Origin: a virus
Direction: 5' to 3' (one strand)
Virus record (IMG/VR): IMGVR_UViG_3300031521_000012
Span: 62,001 to 126,000 of that record
DNA: 64,000 nucleotides
Position 1 is the stretch's first letter. Each line of letters begins with the position of its first letter. Under the pieces are notes generated by a model that was not told the DNA's origin, searched no databases, and saw only the letters and a list, made by a program, of their open reading frames with translations. Shown piece by piece: positions 50,910-61,166 of the stretch. Position numbers and translations under genes: made by a program.

Positions 50910-51449
50910 TTAATATAAATTAACGCATTTAGATGGTCTAAATACTACTTTAATCTCTTGAATTTTGTCATCAGCCAAATCAAATTTTCCAAAATCAATT
51001 GATACAATATATTCAACAATTACTTTCCACTTTTCGATTGTAACTCCAGTAGGGTCTAACGTATCAATAAAAAAATATGGTATTGGTGTTGAAACAATGC
51101 CCTCTATTGATTTTTTAATTAACGATTCTGCAAGATTGTTAAAATATTGTGATGTTGATGGCTCAATGATACTCATAAATGTAACTTCAATATCATCCCA
51201 ATGATATCTAGGCATATGACCTCTTATGGTCTCCTTATAGTTAATTTCGCCCATTGTTAGCTTAGGTTTATTAATACTATTAACTAACCACGATTCAATC
51301 TTAAAATTTTTATCTTCTGACTCAAGATTAACTGTTTCAGGAAATGTAACGATAAACCTATTATTTATTTTTGGTTCTGCCAGTTGTGGTACAAGTATAT
51401 TTCTGCCTAGTTTTTCATGTAATTCTTTGCTGTTATTAAAATAAGCCAT
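50910..51449 (-). CDS. Tail-tube protein (gp19 family)
   Basis: 179 residues. NRFIVTFPET ... SWLVNSINKPKL ... WDDIEVTFMSIIEPSTSQ ... IDTLDPTGVTIEKWK ... VVFRPSKC, characteristic of T4 gp19-like tube proteins. Supports a myovirus. Paralogue lies downstream. Confidence 0.75.
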   Translation of the reverse strand: MAYFNNSKELHEKLGRNILVPQLAEPKINNRFIVTFPETVNLESEDKNFKIESWLVNSINKPKLTMGEINYKETIRGHMPRYHWDDIEVTFMSIIEPSTSQYFNNLAESLIKKSIEGIVSTPIPYFFIDTLDPTGVTIEKWKVIVEYIVSIDFGKFDLADDKIQEIKVVFRPSKCVNLY

Positions 51450-51465
51450 TGTTGATTATAATTAA

Positions 51466-52086
51466 CTATTTAATGTTATTTCCAATTCCAAACATAATCA
51501 TACCACTAACACAACAACAATAAGAGTCAGCCATATCAAAGTTCATATCTTTAGGACTTCCATCTTTTTTATAAAACCATTCAATTTGTGGCTCTAAGCT
51601 ACGGACTTTTTCCCATATATACAACTTTTTTTCTTTTCTATATTCAACTGGAAATGAAAGGGTTTCAACTTTTTCACGATTTTTATCATATGAAACAGTA
51701 ATTAGTTCACGTAAAAATAGTCTACGTGAATCGTAAACCGAAATAAGTTTTGGATATAGATCAAATATCTGATATAAAATATAACATACAATTCCATTAA
51801 ATCCATACAATAAAGAAACGGTATTTGCATTATTGCTCCCACCCAAAGGTTTTTCGACAATTATATGAATAATTTCACCATTAAGTTCGTTTAAAACACG
51901 TTCTTTAAATTCCAGCACATATTTTCTAAAAATTTCAGCTTTATGTATTATTCTATCATTAATGAGAACATCTTTACCTAGTTTTAATTCTAAGTGTTTT
52001 AACTCAATCAATTTTCCATCTGTACTCATTAAAGTACTACCGATATTAGTGGTGCTTACATCTAGTGACCATATATACTTTTCCAT
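51466..52086 (-). CDS. RuvC-like Holliday junction resolvase
   Basis: 206 residues from MEKYIWSLDVSTTNIG. RNase H-fold acidic residues: SLDVSTTN (Asp), HIIVEKPLGGSN (Glu), NFDMADSYCC (Asp-x-x-D). Resolves branched DNA before packaging. Start 52086 chosen because the longer frame overlaps the RHH gene by 26 nt. Confidence 0.82.
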   Translation of the reverse strand: MEKYIWSLDVSTTNIGSTLMSTDGKLIELKHLELKLGKDVLINDRIIHKAEIFRKYVLEFKERVLNELNGEIIHIIVEKPLGGSNNANTVSLLYGFNGIVCYILYQIFDLYPKLISVYDSRRLFLRELITVSYDKNREKVETLSFPVEYRKEKKLYIWEKVRSLEPQIEWFYKKDGSPKDMNFDMADSYCCCVSGMIMFGIGNNIK

Positions 52087-52087
52087 A

Positions 52088-52279
52088 TTATGCTCTTTCT
52101 TTATGTTCATCAATCATTTTTTGCATGTTTTTATAGTTATCTAAATAAAGTCCAATTAGGTCTTCAATAACACCACCGATTTTCATGCTTTTTCCCTTGC
52201 ACAATAGTTTAAATCTATTATGCAGGCTACCATCGATTATGACAGATTTAGGTTTTACTTCTGTTAGTAAATTTTTCAT
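52088..52279 (-). CDS. Ribbon-helix-helix DNA-binding protein
   Basis: 63 residues: KSVIIDGSLHNRFKLLCKGK strand-helix then GVIEDLIGLYLDN helix, as in Arc/CopG/ParG-type regulators. Late motif at 52305-52313. Probably a transcriptional regulator coupled to the resolvase. Confidence 0.68.
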   Translation of the reverse strand: MKNLLTEVKPKSVIIDGSLHNRFKLLCKGKSMKIGGVIEDLIGLYLDNYKNMQKMIDEHKERA

Positions 52280-52304
52280 ACGTATTTTATTATGTTAATC
52301 TATA

Positions 52305-52313
52305 ATAAATACT
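52305..52313 (-). promoter_or_regulatory. Late motif AGTATTTAT
   Basis: TTAGTATTTATTATAG on the minus strand, 25 nt upstream of the ATG at 52279. Confidence 0.68.
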
Positions 52314-52352
52314 AAGAATTATAAAAAAGTATATTTTTTTATAATTATTGGG

Positions 52353-53084
52353 TTAGAAATCGAGTGCAAATACTATTGTTCTTGAGATTGTTGAATCTTT
52401 TTCAATTGGATTGTTGAGTTTTCCAATAGCAACAAGATTTTTATTCGAATCATAAATGCCTATTTCAGTTATTGCCACCTTATCTTCATTCCATGTTTCA
52501 TTGGTAGATGAATTAAATTCATTCAATGGTAATATGATTGAAATATCTGTGGTATATGCAATAGCTTTTATATCGGTTATGACATTACCCAAGAAAAATA
52601 CTTCGTCACCAAAGCATAAATCACCATCAGCTGAAGTCTCTTTTGAAGGATATGTAATAATATCACTAATATTATATGTTGGAAACGTTAAGTAATTCAA
52701 CAATGGTATTTTAAACACTTGTTGTGTCAATTCTAATGGTGTTAAAGTACTACCACTAACATTTGTAATTATTTGTGGCGTTAAATCATATACTCTCCAA
52801 TTAGAAGCAATTGGTTTAGCTTCGGCTGCTGTAGTAAAACCACTATTGTTTACTATTTGAACTAATGCTTTGATTTTATTAGCTGTATATCCTGTACCAC
52901 CACTAAGACTATTACTTAGGAACTTAAAATCACTTATATTAGGGAAACTTAATGATATTTCCTGTATATATGGATTGTTTGCATCCAAAAATAAGGATTT
53001 AATATAATTACAGTGTATAGATTTGCTATAACCATTATTGGGTACTAAAATATATGAAGTAAAAACTGTATAACCGTTTGCCAT
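52353..53084 (-). CDS. Tail/baseplate-region structural protein
   Basis: 243 residues, Ser/Thr/Asn-rich, beta-dominated, no Cys-rich or enzyme motif. C-terminal third (EIGIYDSNKNLVAIGKLNNP) resembles tail-fibre-attachment proteins. Late motif at 53098-53106. Confidence 0.55.
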   Translation of the reverse strand: MANGYTVFTSYILVPNNGYSKSIHCNYIKSLFLDANNPYIQEISLSFPNISDFKFLSNSLSGGTGYTANKIKALVQIVNNSGFTTAAEAKPIASNWRVYDLTPQIITNVSGSTLTPLELTQQVFKIPLLNYLTFPTYNISDIITYPSKETSADGDLCFGDEVFFLGNVITDIKAIAYTTDISIILPLNEFNSSTNETWNEDKVAITEIGIYDSNKNLVAIGKLNNPIEKDSTISRTIVFALDF

Positions 53085-53097
53085 TATTATTTTTATT

Positions 53098-53106
53098 ATA
53101 AATACT
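53098..53106 (-). promoter_or_regulatory. Late motif AGTATTTAT
   Basis: TAAGTATTTATAATAA on the minus strand, 13 nt upstream of the ATG at 53084. Confidence 0.7.
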
Positions 53107-53124
53107 TAATTAATTATTAGATTA

Positions 53125-55086
53125 TTATACGCAGTTGTGCGTTAATCCTGAACAATCTAAATTATATTGATTATCACATGTAATGCTTGTTGTGCCAAAA
53201 TCAACAGCTGCTGAGGCAAGTGTTATTGTTACAAAACCATTTTTACCATTACGTCCAAAATCACAGTCAACTATGCCTTGTACCCTTATCAAGCCAACGT
53301 TAGTTATTCCAGAAATTGTTGTACTACCAGTTACTGTTTGAGAATCTGCTTGTGCTGTAGGATAGTTACCGCCTGAAACGCTTGCATTTGCAGTATTAAT
53401 ACTTGTCCAAGTACTTCCACCATCTGTTGATAATATAAAGTCAGAAGTTGCACTATTATAGTCTTGACCATCACTACCTGCATTATCACAACCAGCAGTT
53501 ATTGTATAATCCAATGTTAATGAAAATGTTTGTCCTACAGGATGATTTACAGCTAAAATAGCTTGATTACTAGCTATTGAGCCGAAGTATACTTGTGAAC
53601 CATATACTGGTATTGGTGTAGAAGTCGGTGTTGGCGTTGGGGTGGCTGTTGGCGCACCTGTTGCAGTAGGCGTTGGAGTTGGAGTAACTGTAACTGGAAT
53701 TGGTGTTGCAGTTGGTGTCGCTGTCGGTGGAGCTGGTGTTGGTGTAGGGGTTGGTGTTATTGTTGGTAATGGTGTAGGAGTTGCAGTTGGTAATGGTGGA
53801 CATGGTGTTAATCCACCAAATCCAGCTATTAAATAATCAGGCATCGTCCACGATCTATTTGATTTATAAGACATAGCAAACAATAACTCCTGATCTTCAA
53901 TCACAAATATTTTTAAACCAGTAAATACTTTACCTACAATATTGCCACTTAAATCAGCTAGATCATAATAGGTAATATTTAATGATTTGGTTGCACCCGA
54001 TAGAATTTTGCTACTACCTGTTGCGACAAGTGTAACACCTAAAGTATTTCCACTTGATTTGTGCCACATTATTGTTGGAATCTGTAAAATTTCAGTGTTT
54101 AAATAAAATTCTTCGCCATATGTATTTGCAGGAGAATTATTACTATAATGAATCACACCTAGCTTTTTATTAACAGGTGCTTGATTTTGTATATATGAAA
54201 CAAAACCGCCATAGACTCTACTATTGAATTGTGCAAATTTTCTATCAGCAGCTTGAATTCCAGCTATTTCATCTGTATATATAATGGACATGTTCCAAAA
54301 TGGAAATGCACTTATTGAGCATTGACTGTTTTCTAAAAATGTTAATACACTTTGATTAATATAATCGGTTGAGTATTGATTGGCTACTGTAATACCGCTA
54401 TAATATACAAGTGCACCAGCTTTTCCTGTAGGAGTAAAGCTAGTTAAATTAGGCAGTTCTCTATCAACTATAACAACTAAATTATTACTTCCTAATGTAC
54501 CTGTTTTACTTATGATTTGATACATTAAATATGGTGTAGGCGTATTTTTATTAATAGTATAACCAGTTGTGTCTGAATTCAAAGTCCATTTCACTAACAA
54601 TAAATCACCAGCAGTTGGTTCATTTGCACTTGTACCATATAACGGTGCTTTTTTCAATGATAATTTCGTACCGCCAGTAATTCCACTCATGTATATCATA
54701 CAATCTGGTTGTTTTACATGATTGCTATCTGTTATGAAAGTAGTTCCGCTATTATTAAAAAATCCAATGGATTGAGCACTATTCACAATATCATATGATA
54801 CTGGTGAAATTGTTGATATTTGATTATAAGGATCGCCACTAATATTTCTAGGTATAAATGAAATAATCTTAGGATTTTTATCCCTAGGTCTTAAAATACT
54901 TAAATTAAACGGGTTGTAATCAACAGCAAGCTCGCTATTAATTTCTCTTATGAAATTATAGTCTATTTCGCTATCACCAACAGCAAAGTAACTAAATGAT
55001 AAATCACCTGTTGATAATAATTCTCTACCTTTTGAAGTTAACATTATGTTTAACACAATGGGGTCTGTTTTCTCAATAAATGCCAT
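53125..55086 (-). CDS. Tail protein with Thr-Pro-rich linker
   Basis: 653 residues. N-terminal 430 residues are a beta-rich structural domain beginning MAFIEKTDPIVLNIMLTSKG. Residues about 435-500 are an extended TP/TPT repeat, then a C-terminal domain of about 150 residues with four Cys. The layout suggests a baseplate-anchored stalk with a distal, possibly receptor-binding, domain. Late motif at 55104-55112. Confidence 0.65.
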   Translation of the reverse strand: MAFIEKTDPIVLNIMLTSKGRELLSTGDLSFSYFAVGDSEIDYNFIREINSELAVDYNPFNLSILRPRDKNPKIISFIPRNISGDPYNQISTISPVSYDIVNSAQSIGFFNNSGTTFITDSNHVKQPDCMIYMSGITGGTKLSLKKAPLYGTSANEPTAGDLLLVKWTLNSDTTGYTINKNTPTPYLMYQIISKTGTLGSNNLVVIVDRELPNLTSFTPTGKAGALVYYSGITVANQYSTDYINQSVLTFLENSQCSISAFPFWNMSIIYTDEIAGIQAADRKFAQFNSRVYGGFVSYIQNQAPVNKKLGVIHYSNNSPANTYGEEFYLNTEILQIPTIMWHKSSGNTLGVTLVATGSSKILSGATKSLNITYYDLADLSGNIVGKVFTGLKIFVIEDQELLFAMSYKSNRSWTMPDYLIAGFGGLTPCPPLPTATPTPLPTITPTPTPTPAPPTATPTATPIPVTVTPTPTPTATGAPTATPTPTPTSTPIPVYGSQVYFGSIASNQAILAVNHPVGQTFSLTLDYTITAGCDNAGSDGQDYNSATSDFILSTDGGSTWTSINTANASVSGGNYPTAQADSQTVTGSTTISGITNVGLIRVQGIVDCDFGRNGKNGFVTITLASAAVDFGTTSITCDNQYNLDCSGLTHNCV

Positions 55087-55103
55087 TTTTTAACAATTTA
55101 ATT

Positions 55104-55112
55104 ATAAATACT
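55104..55112 (-). promoter_or_regulatory. Late motif AGTATTTAT
   Basis: ATAGTATTTATAATTA on the minus strand, 17 nt upstream of the ATG at 55086. Confidence 0.7.
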
Positions 55113-55142
55113 ATTATATAGAGTTTCAATTGATAATTGTGC

Positions 55143-58100
55143 TTAACAACTAACTGATTGAATAATCGTGCCTGTATTATCAACCTGTACTGCAAACCAA
55201 TTAACACCACTATCAATACCAGTACCAATTGTGATTGCAATCCAATTATTTGGAGTAACGCTTAAATCAGGATTTCCCATACTGTCACGTAAAACTCTAC
55301 CAACCATCGGTGGACCGAATTCAGGTTCTAACATATAATAACTACGACCAAATGTTTTGTTTAAACAAGCTAATGTTGAGGTTGTATAACTACTAACAGT
55401 TCCCATCCACAAAAATAATGTTGGGGTAGGCGTAATTGATGTAAGTGGTGTGGTTATAGCTGATTTTACACTACCATATCCAATTCCAACACTATTTTTA
55501 GCAAATGCTCTATAAAACGTTTCTGTGTTTGGTGCAAGACCTGATAACACATCAGAATAGGGAATACTTGTATCACCAGAAATAAATTGCTTAGATATTA
55601 GTGTTGGGTAATTTTCGACTATTAAAGATACTGATGGATTTTGTGAATATAATACACCGTATTCCATAATAATTAAATTACCTTTATTTGTTATCGTATT
55701 ACCGCTTGTTGATATTTGCGTTGGAGTTATAGCATATACTTGTCCTGTAATTACAGTAGGGATAAACGTTGGAACTGATTGTGTTGTAGTCTGAAGAATA
55801 TTACCTGTATATGAAATACCTGATATCGATATATATGCTCGATATTGATATGTTGTATTTGCAGATAAACTTATAATATTATAGTTATAACTATTGCCAG
55901 TAATTACTGTTGATAATAAAACTGTTGTAGCCCAAGTACTATCACTAGGCTTTTTATATTGCATACCATAGTAATCAATATTTCCATTAATAATAATATT
56001 TATGCCACCAGTATTAATGTTGTTAACACCAGCAGTTCCTATTTTAGTTTCAATATGTGTTGTAGCTGCTGAAACAGGAGTTAATATTTGTAAGGTATTT
56101 CCAGTATAACCATATTTACCTGATCTAATATATGCACGATAATTATATAACGTAAAGTCAGTGACTCCTGTAATGGTAGTTACGTAATTATCAACAGATA
56201 ATGCACCTAATTTATTAACACGTTTCCATGCGCCCCATACACCATTATATAATTTACTATACTCAATACCATATTCAGTTAATAAAGTATTTCCCTGTAT
56301 GTTCTTGCCACCAGTTATTATACTACCAGTAATGCCACTTATTGTTTCAACAAATAATGTTGGTGGTATTGGTGGCGATGGTTTGACAGTATCTTGATTA
56401 ATTTTAAAAACAGCGCCATCATCCCCTAAATATTTCAACATGGGATTACCTCTCATATCAATCGTAGTTGAATTACCTGAATATACGTTGACACCCCTTC
56501 GATACATGAACTTTTGTTTAGTAAAGAAACTGTTTTCGATTAATAATCCACTTTTTCTTAAAATAATTGTAGCTGGCAGTAATTGATCAACAAATCTTTG
56601 AAAAAAAGCATTATACTTGCTTAAGAAAGAATATAAATTAGCAAAGGTATAGCCATTTGATTTTAATGGATCGTCATTTGGTAATGTGCTTCGTTTCAGA
56701 TATTCAACATATATTTTTAATAATGCAGGATACCAACCGCCTTTAAAATCGGATATTGTTTTTCTGTTTTTAACATTTACCATTCTTTTCTGTACTAATT
56801 CAACAAATTCTAAAAATGATAACTGACTAATATCGCCAACGCCAAAAACATCGTTGATTATCGGTTGGAAAAATGAACTATGCGCTATTAGATAATAAAC
56901 GGTTATTACTGTTCCATATCTAATTCCACTAGGTAAAAATATTTCATATGGGTTTTGCACATTAATACTATAATCTAAATTAGGCTCTAATGCAATTCCA
57001 TCTATCAATACTTTAACATCAGAAGCAGCATTTGCTTTATAGTTTAACTTATATACATATTTATTAGCAAAATTATTGAAATATATCTTGCTACTGTTGA
57101 AGCTATCAACTCTAATAACTTCACTTCTAGCTGAAATATCATCACTACCTGCTACTTCAACATATGCCACCTGAATATCTGGATTTATTTTTAAATAAGA
57201 AATAACCTCCTGATTTTGAATAATTATTTGGCTAGAACCTGTTGTATTATTTGGATCAACAATATAATCAGCAACAAATTGTGGAGTGCCTTTAGTTAAT
57301 GCAATACCATTTACAGTAAGCTGTACATCACCACGTGGATATGTTGGCAATGGAATTGCAGTACCACTTGTATTAGCCTTTATTCTTGTTACAATATAAT
57401 CAACAGTTATGCCACTGACAGATCGTGTGTTTCCTGAATATATGTACGTTACTTGAATAACGTCTCTTCCTGATGAATTATTTTTAGCATAAACCGCATT
57501 CGCTAAGGTAAATGAATTTCCGTTAATAACATAATCAGCTTGTGCTGTTATACCTGTGGTTGTACCTGTTTTGGGCGCATTTAATAAAATACCATTGAAA
57601 CGAACTTCAAAATCTCCCATTAGTTTATTAGCTGTTGTAGGAAGTGTAAAAGTATTTTGTGATGCACCAACACCTAACGATATATTTACATATGAATAAG
57701 GTAATGTATATCCGCTAGAATTAGCTGCAAAGTCTTTTTGTATATAGTCATATACGTCATGCTCAATTCCACGTGAAGTGTCTAATGCAACATCAACTTC
57801 TTTTGTATTGATAACCAACCTACTATCTTCTTGATAATATTGAGGTGTTGAGCTATGAATTCTTGTTGTTGCTCCGCTTTGCGACCAAGACTTTTTATTA
57901 TCAACAGTTCTGTTTAAATCAAAACCAGCTAGCCTAAATGCATTCATATATGCTTGACCGCTATCTGTATCACCAGACACTTGAAAATAAAAATCGCTTG
58001 TTTCTATTGGTGCTATTGGATAGCCTTGTGTATCATACGGTAATGAACTAGATGGAAAATCACTTAACGATAGTTGGACATTATTAGGATTAATTTTTCC

Positions 58101-59537
58101 ATCAACGGTATATACATATTCAGTTATATTAATAAACGGTTCTGGTATTCCAATTAATAAGAATATTGACTTAATTGATTCTCTAGTGCCTTTAGATTTC
58201 CAATAATAATTAGTATTCATTAGAATTCTTCTCCACAATTCAATATCAATTTCCGCAGGCATTAAGTCATTATTTAAATTTCTTTCATTGCTATCAACAG
58301 TTAAAAAACTATTAACCAGTTCATCTTCATTAAGTAACGAGAAGTAATCCCAACCAAACGTTCTTGACATATTTTGAATTAGTTGATCTGGTACGTTGTT
58401 TATTTTATCATATGTTACTTTATTGATATATGTTAATGAGTCAATGAATTCTCTAAGTTGGTCAAATTCTCTACCATAAATTCTCAATAATTTCGTCATT
58501 TTGCCTTGTTCGGTAAAATCGTATGCCTTGATTGATGATGGTGTTAAGAATCTAGCAATTAAATCGGTTTTGATTTTATCATATTTAGCACCAATGGTTA
58601 ATAAAATTTGTAAAAATTTTTCATAATTTGGTGTATTGAAATCAATATTATATTTATCACTTGTTGACCATGATAATGTAGTATCGCTATATACTATAGT
58701 TCCATCATCCAGTAATGTAGGGTCTTTAAGTGTAAACTGAAAACTATCAGAATTAACTCTATTTGATATTATATACTTTTCATATTCACTTAGCGATGAT
58801 CTAAATTCTTCGAAAACATGCGCATTAGGTTTAATATGAAAATCAATAGAAGCCGTTGTTGCACTTACAATGCCTAAAGGATTGCCATTCGCCTTAATCA
58901 TTAAATAAGGTCGTCCCGATGTATTTCCAGTATATCCAATTACATTCGATGCATTATTTGATGCATTTTGCGCTGTCCATATTACATATTTATCGTATGA
59001 TTGATTTATGTTTTTCAATACCTCACCATCAGGAACACTACTATTCCCATAATTATATACCAATCCAAATGTATTGATAACAATACCAATTGGTATTTTA
59101 AATGATGAAGTATCTGATATTAAGTCATATGTATAATCAAAATATGTTGTTGCACCACTTCTGGATAATTGTGAATTCATGAAAAGACTTCCAGTATAAC
59201 CAGTAATAATATTTTGAATAGAAACTCTTAAGTATTCATATGCAGACCCAAATCTAATAAATGTGTTTAAATCGGATTTATCTAAATTCAACACTGCGTT
59301 TGTGGTGTAAGAATGTATAATTTCTGATTGGGCATTAGTAACACCTAGTGTATCCAGTGTTACAGCTCTCACAAATGAACTTAATGTATTACTATAATCA
59401 ATATACTTCCTACCATCAAAATTTGATGTAACAGCGAAGCTTCCAAACGAAAAAATGGTTTCAGATGCAGTGTTATTGAAATTATTTCCGTTTAAATTTT
59501 GATCAAGATTATTATTTACGACTTTAACTTTTGCCAC
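55143..59537 (-). CDS. Giant baseplate/tail-fibre protein with FN3-like repeats (GTG start)
   Basis: 1464 residues, starting at GTG (59537-59535), MAKVKVVNNNLD. The first ~1070 residues are a large structural domain; from about 1075 at least three ~90-residue beta-sandwich repeats follow (pattern ...ITG...G...Y.YRAY...G..YTGN...), resembling bacteroidal fibronectin-III-like modules. The last ~70 residues form a separate tip. Likely host-contact baseplate protein. Motif CGTATTTAT at 59555-59563. Confidence 0.7.
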   Translation of the reverse strand: MAKVKVVNNNLDQNLNGNNFNNTASETIFSFGSFAVTSNFDGRKYIDYSNTLSSFVRAVTLDTLGVTNAQSEIIHSYTTNAVLNLDKSDLNTFIRFGSAYEYLRVSIQNIITGYTGSLFMNSQLSRSGATTYFDYTYDLISDTSSFKIPIGIVINTFGLVYNYGNSSVPDGEVLKNINQSYDKYVIWTAQNASNNASNVIGYTGNTSGRPYLMIKANGNPLGIVSATTASIDFHIKPNAHVFEEFRSSLSEYEKYIISNRVNSDSFQFTLKDPTLLDDGTIVYSDTTLSWSTSDKYNIDFNTPNYEKFLQILLTIGAKYDKIKTDLIARFLTPSSIKAYDFTEQGKMTKLLRIYGREFDQLREFIDSLTYINKVTYDKINNVPDQLIQNMSRTFGWDYFSLLNEDELVNSFLTVDSNERNLNNDLMPAEIDIELWRRILMNTNYYWKSKGTRESIKSIFLLIGIPEPFINITEYVYTVDGKINPNNVQLSLSDFPSSSLPYDTQGYPIAPIETSDFYFQVSGDTDSGQAYMNAFRLAGFDLNRTVDNKKSWSQSGATTRIHSSTPQYYQEDSRLVINTKEVDVALDTSRGIEHDVYDYIQKDFAANSSGYTLPYSYVNISLGVGASQNTFTLPTTANKLMGDFEVRFNGILLNAPKTGTTTGITAQADYVINGNSFTLANAVYAKNNSSGRDVIQVTYIYSGNTRSVSGITVDYIVTRIKANTSGTAIPLPTYPRGDVQLTVNGIALTKGTPQFVADYIVDPNNTTGSSQIIIQNQEVISYLKINPDIQVAYVEVAGSDDISARSEVIRVDSFNSSKIYFNNFANKYVYKLNYKANAASDVKVLIDGIALEPNLDYSINVQNPYEIFLPSGIRYGTVITVYYLIAHSSFFQPIINDVFGVGDISQLSFLEFVELVQKRMVNVKNRKTISDFKGGWYPALLKIYVEYLKRSTLPNDDPLKSNGYTFANLYSFLSKYNAFFQRFVDQLLPATIILRKSGLLIENSFFTKQKFMYRRGVNVYSGNSTTIDMRGNPMLKYLGDDGAVFKINQDTVKPSPPIPPTLFVETISGITGSIITGGKNIQGNTLLTEYGIEYSKLYNGVWGAWKRVNKLGALSVDNYVTTITGVTDFTLYNYRAYIRSGKYGYTGNTLQILTPVSAATTHIETKIGTAGVNNINTGGINIIINGNIDYYGMQYKKPSDSTWATTVLLSTVITGNSYNYNIISLSANTTYQYRAYISISGISYTGNILQTTTQSVPTFIPTVITGQVYAITPTQISTSGNTITNKGNLIIMEYGVLYSQNPSVSLIVENYPTLISKQFISGDTSIPYSDVLSGLAPNTETFYRAFAKNSVGIGYGSVKSAITTPLTSITPTPTLFLWMGTVSSYTTSTLACLNKTFGRSYYMLEPEFGPPMVGRVLRDSMGNPDLSVTPNNWIAITIGTGIDSGVNWFAVQVDNTGTIIQSVSC

Positions 59538-59554
59538 AAGCTTTAAATTTTATT

Positions 59555-59563
59555 ATAAATACG
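59555..59563 (-). promoter_or_regulatory. Late motif variant CGTATTTAT
   Basis: GCGTATTTATAATAA on the minus strand, 17 nt upstream of the GTG start at 59537; first base differs from the consensus. Confidence 0.6.
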
Positions 59564-59574
59564 CTAAAAAGAAA

Positions 59575-59599
59575 AATCCTGATCATTTAGATCAGGATT
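59575..59599 (-). terminator. Intrinsic terminator
   Basis: AATCCTGATC-ATTTA-GATCAGGATT, 10-bp perfect stem with A tract on one side, 12 nt past the stop at 59612. Confidence 0.72.
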
Positions 59600-59611
59600 C
59601 TTACGTATTGT

Positions 59612-60511
59612 TTAAATTCCCAATGTAACATCATTAAAATTCTGAGAGGTATCAATTGTCGTTCTTTTCTCTTTAACCTCAAAAAGTGGAGCATTACCAA
59701 CAGTGTCCTTAATCGTATAAAGATCAAACTGTTTAGTAATATTTCTATTTTTGTCATAGTAAGTCAATATTCCATTATCAACATCCTTTATTTGTTCACC
59801 CAATAAATCCGCAATACTATTAATTGTGTTTTCGACCAATTCTACTTCTAAAACGATTGGCGAAAAATAGGTGTTGGATAACAATATTATTTGACCTGCA
59901 TTTCCAATGAACGGAGTTGCAGAAGGTTTTACGTCAGACGATGAGCTTGGAGTTAATTGTAGGAATAATAAACTGCCTGAATCATCAAATCTATATCTTT
60001 GTGTTTTTTGACTTGTATCACCAACATTATCCTTCGATACTGCCACTTTATTTGACGTTACAACGTATCTTACTACATTCCTTAGCTTAGTACCATCAGT
60101 ATTAAGATATTCGATCCTATACCCCTGTAATGCGTTATTTACCCTCAATGCTTCAGGTAGTGAGTTCATATCGATTGTAATTCCCTTTACTGTTGGTAAT
60201 GCAGATAAGACAGAACAATCATGAATGATAGTTGTCACTAGTTTAGGTTTAATATAAATGGTATATATTCCCAACTGATTAAATATTGTAGCAGGTAATC
60301 TTAGGTCATATAAGCCTTCTAAAAGATTTTCAGTACCAACTGCATTAGGGTCAGTAATTGGCAAATAGCAATAATCCAACAATTCAGATGGATTTAGTGG
60401 TATTATATCGTTATTATTCGTATACCTATCTGGAATGTAATTATAATACATTTCAATATCATTAATATTTACATCGCTAGGTCTTGTTATTCCAATTTGT
60501 CCTACTGCCAT
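59612..60511 (-). CDS. Baseplate-region structural protein
   Basis: 299 residues, beta-rich, begins MAVGQIGITRPSDVNINDIEM. No enzyme motif. Follows the gp6/J-like gene and a 216-aa partner in one tightly packed run. Family not recognised. Confidence 0.55.
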   Translation of the reverse strand: MAVGQIGITRPSDVNINDIEMYYNYIPDRYTNNNDIIPLNPSELLDYCYLPITDPNAVGTENLLEGLYDLRLPATIFNQLGIYTIYIKPKLVTTIIHDCSVLSALPTVKGITIDMNSLPEALRVNNALQGYRIEYLNTDGTKLRNVVRYVVTSNKVAVSKDNVGDTSQKTQRYRFDDSGSLLFLQLTPSSSSDVKPSATPFIGNAGQIILLSNTYFSPIVLEVELVENTINSIADLLGEQIKDVDNGILTYYDKNRNITKQFDLYTIKDTVGNAPLFEVKEKRTTIDTSQNFNDVTLGI

Positions 60512-60515
60512 TTTC

Positions 60516-61166
60516 TTAAGTGTTATTTACTATATTAAAGAAATTTCCACCAGCATATGTATTTAAATCACTCAAGTCCTTGATATATTCAAGCCTGTAA
60601 TTTTTATCGAATGCTGATTGTTCTTGTCTTAATATAAATACATCATCGTTAATTTTCGGGTTACTAATTATGTTTTCTTTATTCGGACTCTTATAATATG
60701 GTACATTAATGAAGTTTAGATCAGTAATGCCTTGAGGTGTGAATATATTAAGAGTTGTTCCCGAAGAACTGCCAGATATTATATCAACATATTGAATACC
60801 TCCTAAGTAATATATAATTTCACTTAATGGATTTGAATTTAATAAATCAACACCATCACTATTTATCGTCCCACCTGTTACATATTGCTTAGTAAAATCT
60901 GACGTTATTGTATATTTACGCAATTCAACCAATCTACTTATTGAAGTACCTGTTACTGTACTTGCAGTAGTTGGAATAATCGTAGTATTTCCAGTATACG
61001 AAGTATCTGCATCAAAAAAGCCAATATCATTGACAACCGATTTAAAACCAATCTTCATATGGTATACAGCAGTTAAATCGGGAACTATAATATATTTATT
61101 TCCTTGTGTTGTTGCTGTTATGCCAGTTGTTAATAATTGTAATATTGTTTTTTTAATCAATTCCAT
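60516..61166 (-). CDS. Baseplate-region structural protein
   Basis: 216 residues, Thr/Ile/Asn-rich, beta-dominated. Its start overlaps the J-like stop by 1 nt. No family recognised. Confidence 0.55.
   Translation of the reverse strand: MELIKKTILQLLTTGITATTQGNKYIIVPDLTAVYHMKIGFKSVVNDIGFFDADTSYTGNTTIIPTTASTVTGTSISRLVELRKYTITSDFTKQYVTGGTINSDGVDLLNSNPLSEIIYYLGGIQYVDIISGSSSGTTLNIFTPQGITDLNFINVPYYKSPNKENIISNPKINDDVFILRQEQSAFDKNYRLEYIKDLSDLNTYAGGNFFNIVNNT

Noticed and set aside
53642-53836. Plus-strand Gly/Val-rich ORF
   Set aside because: It is the antisense of the Thr-Pro repeat in the tail gene, a low-complexity artefact.
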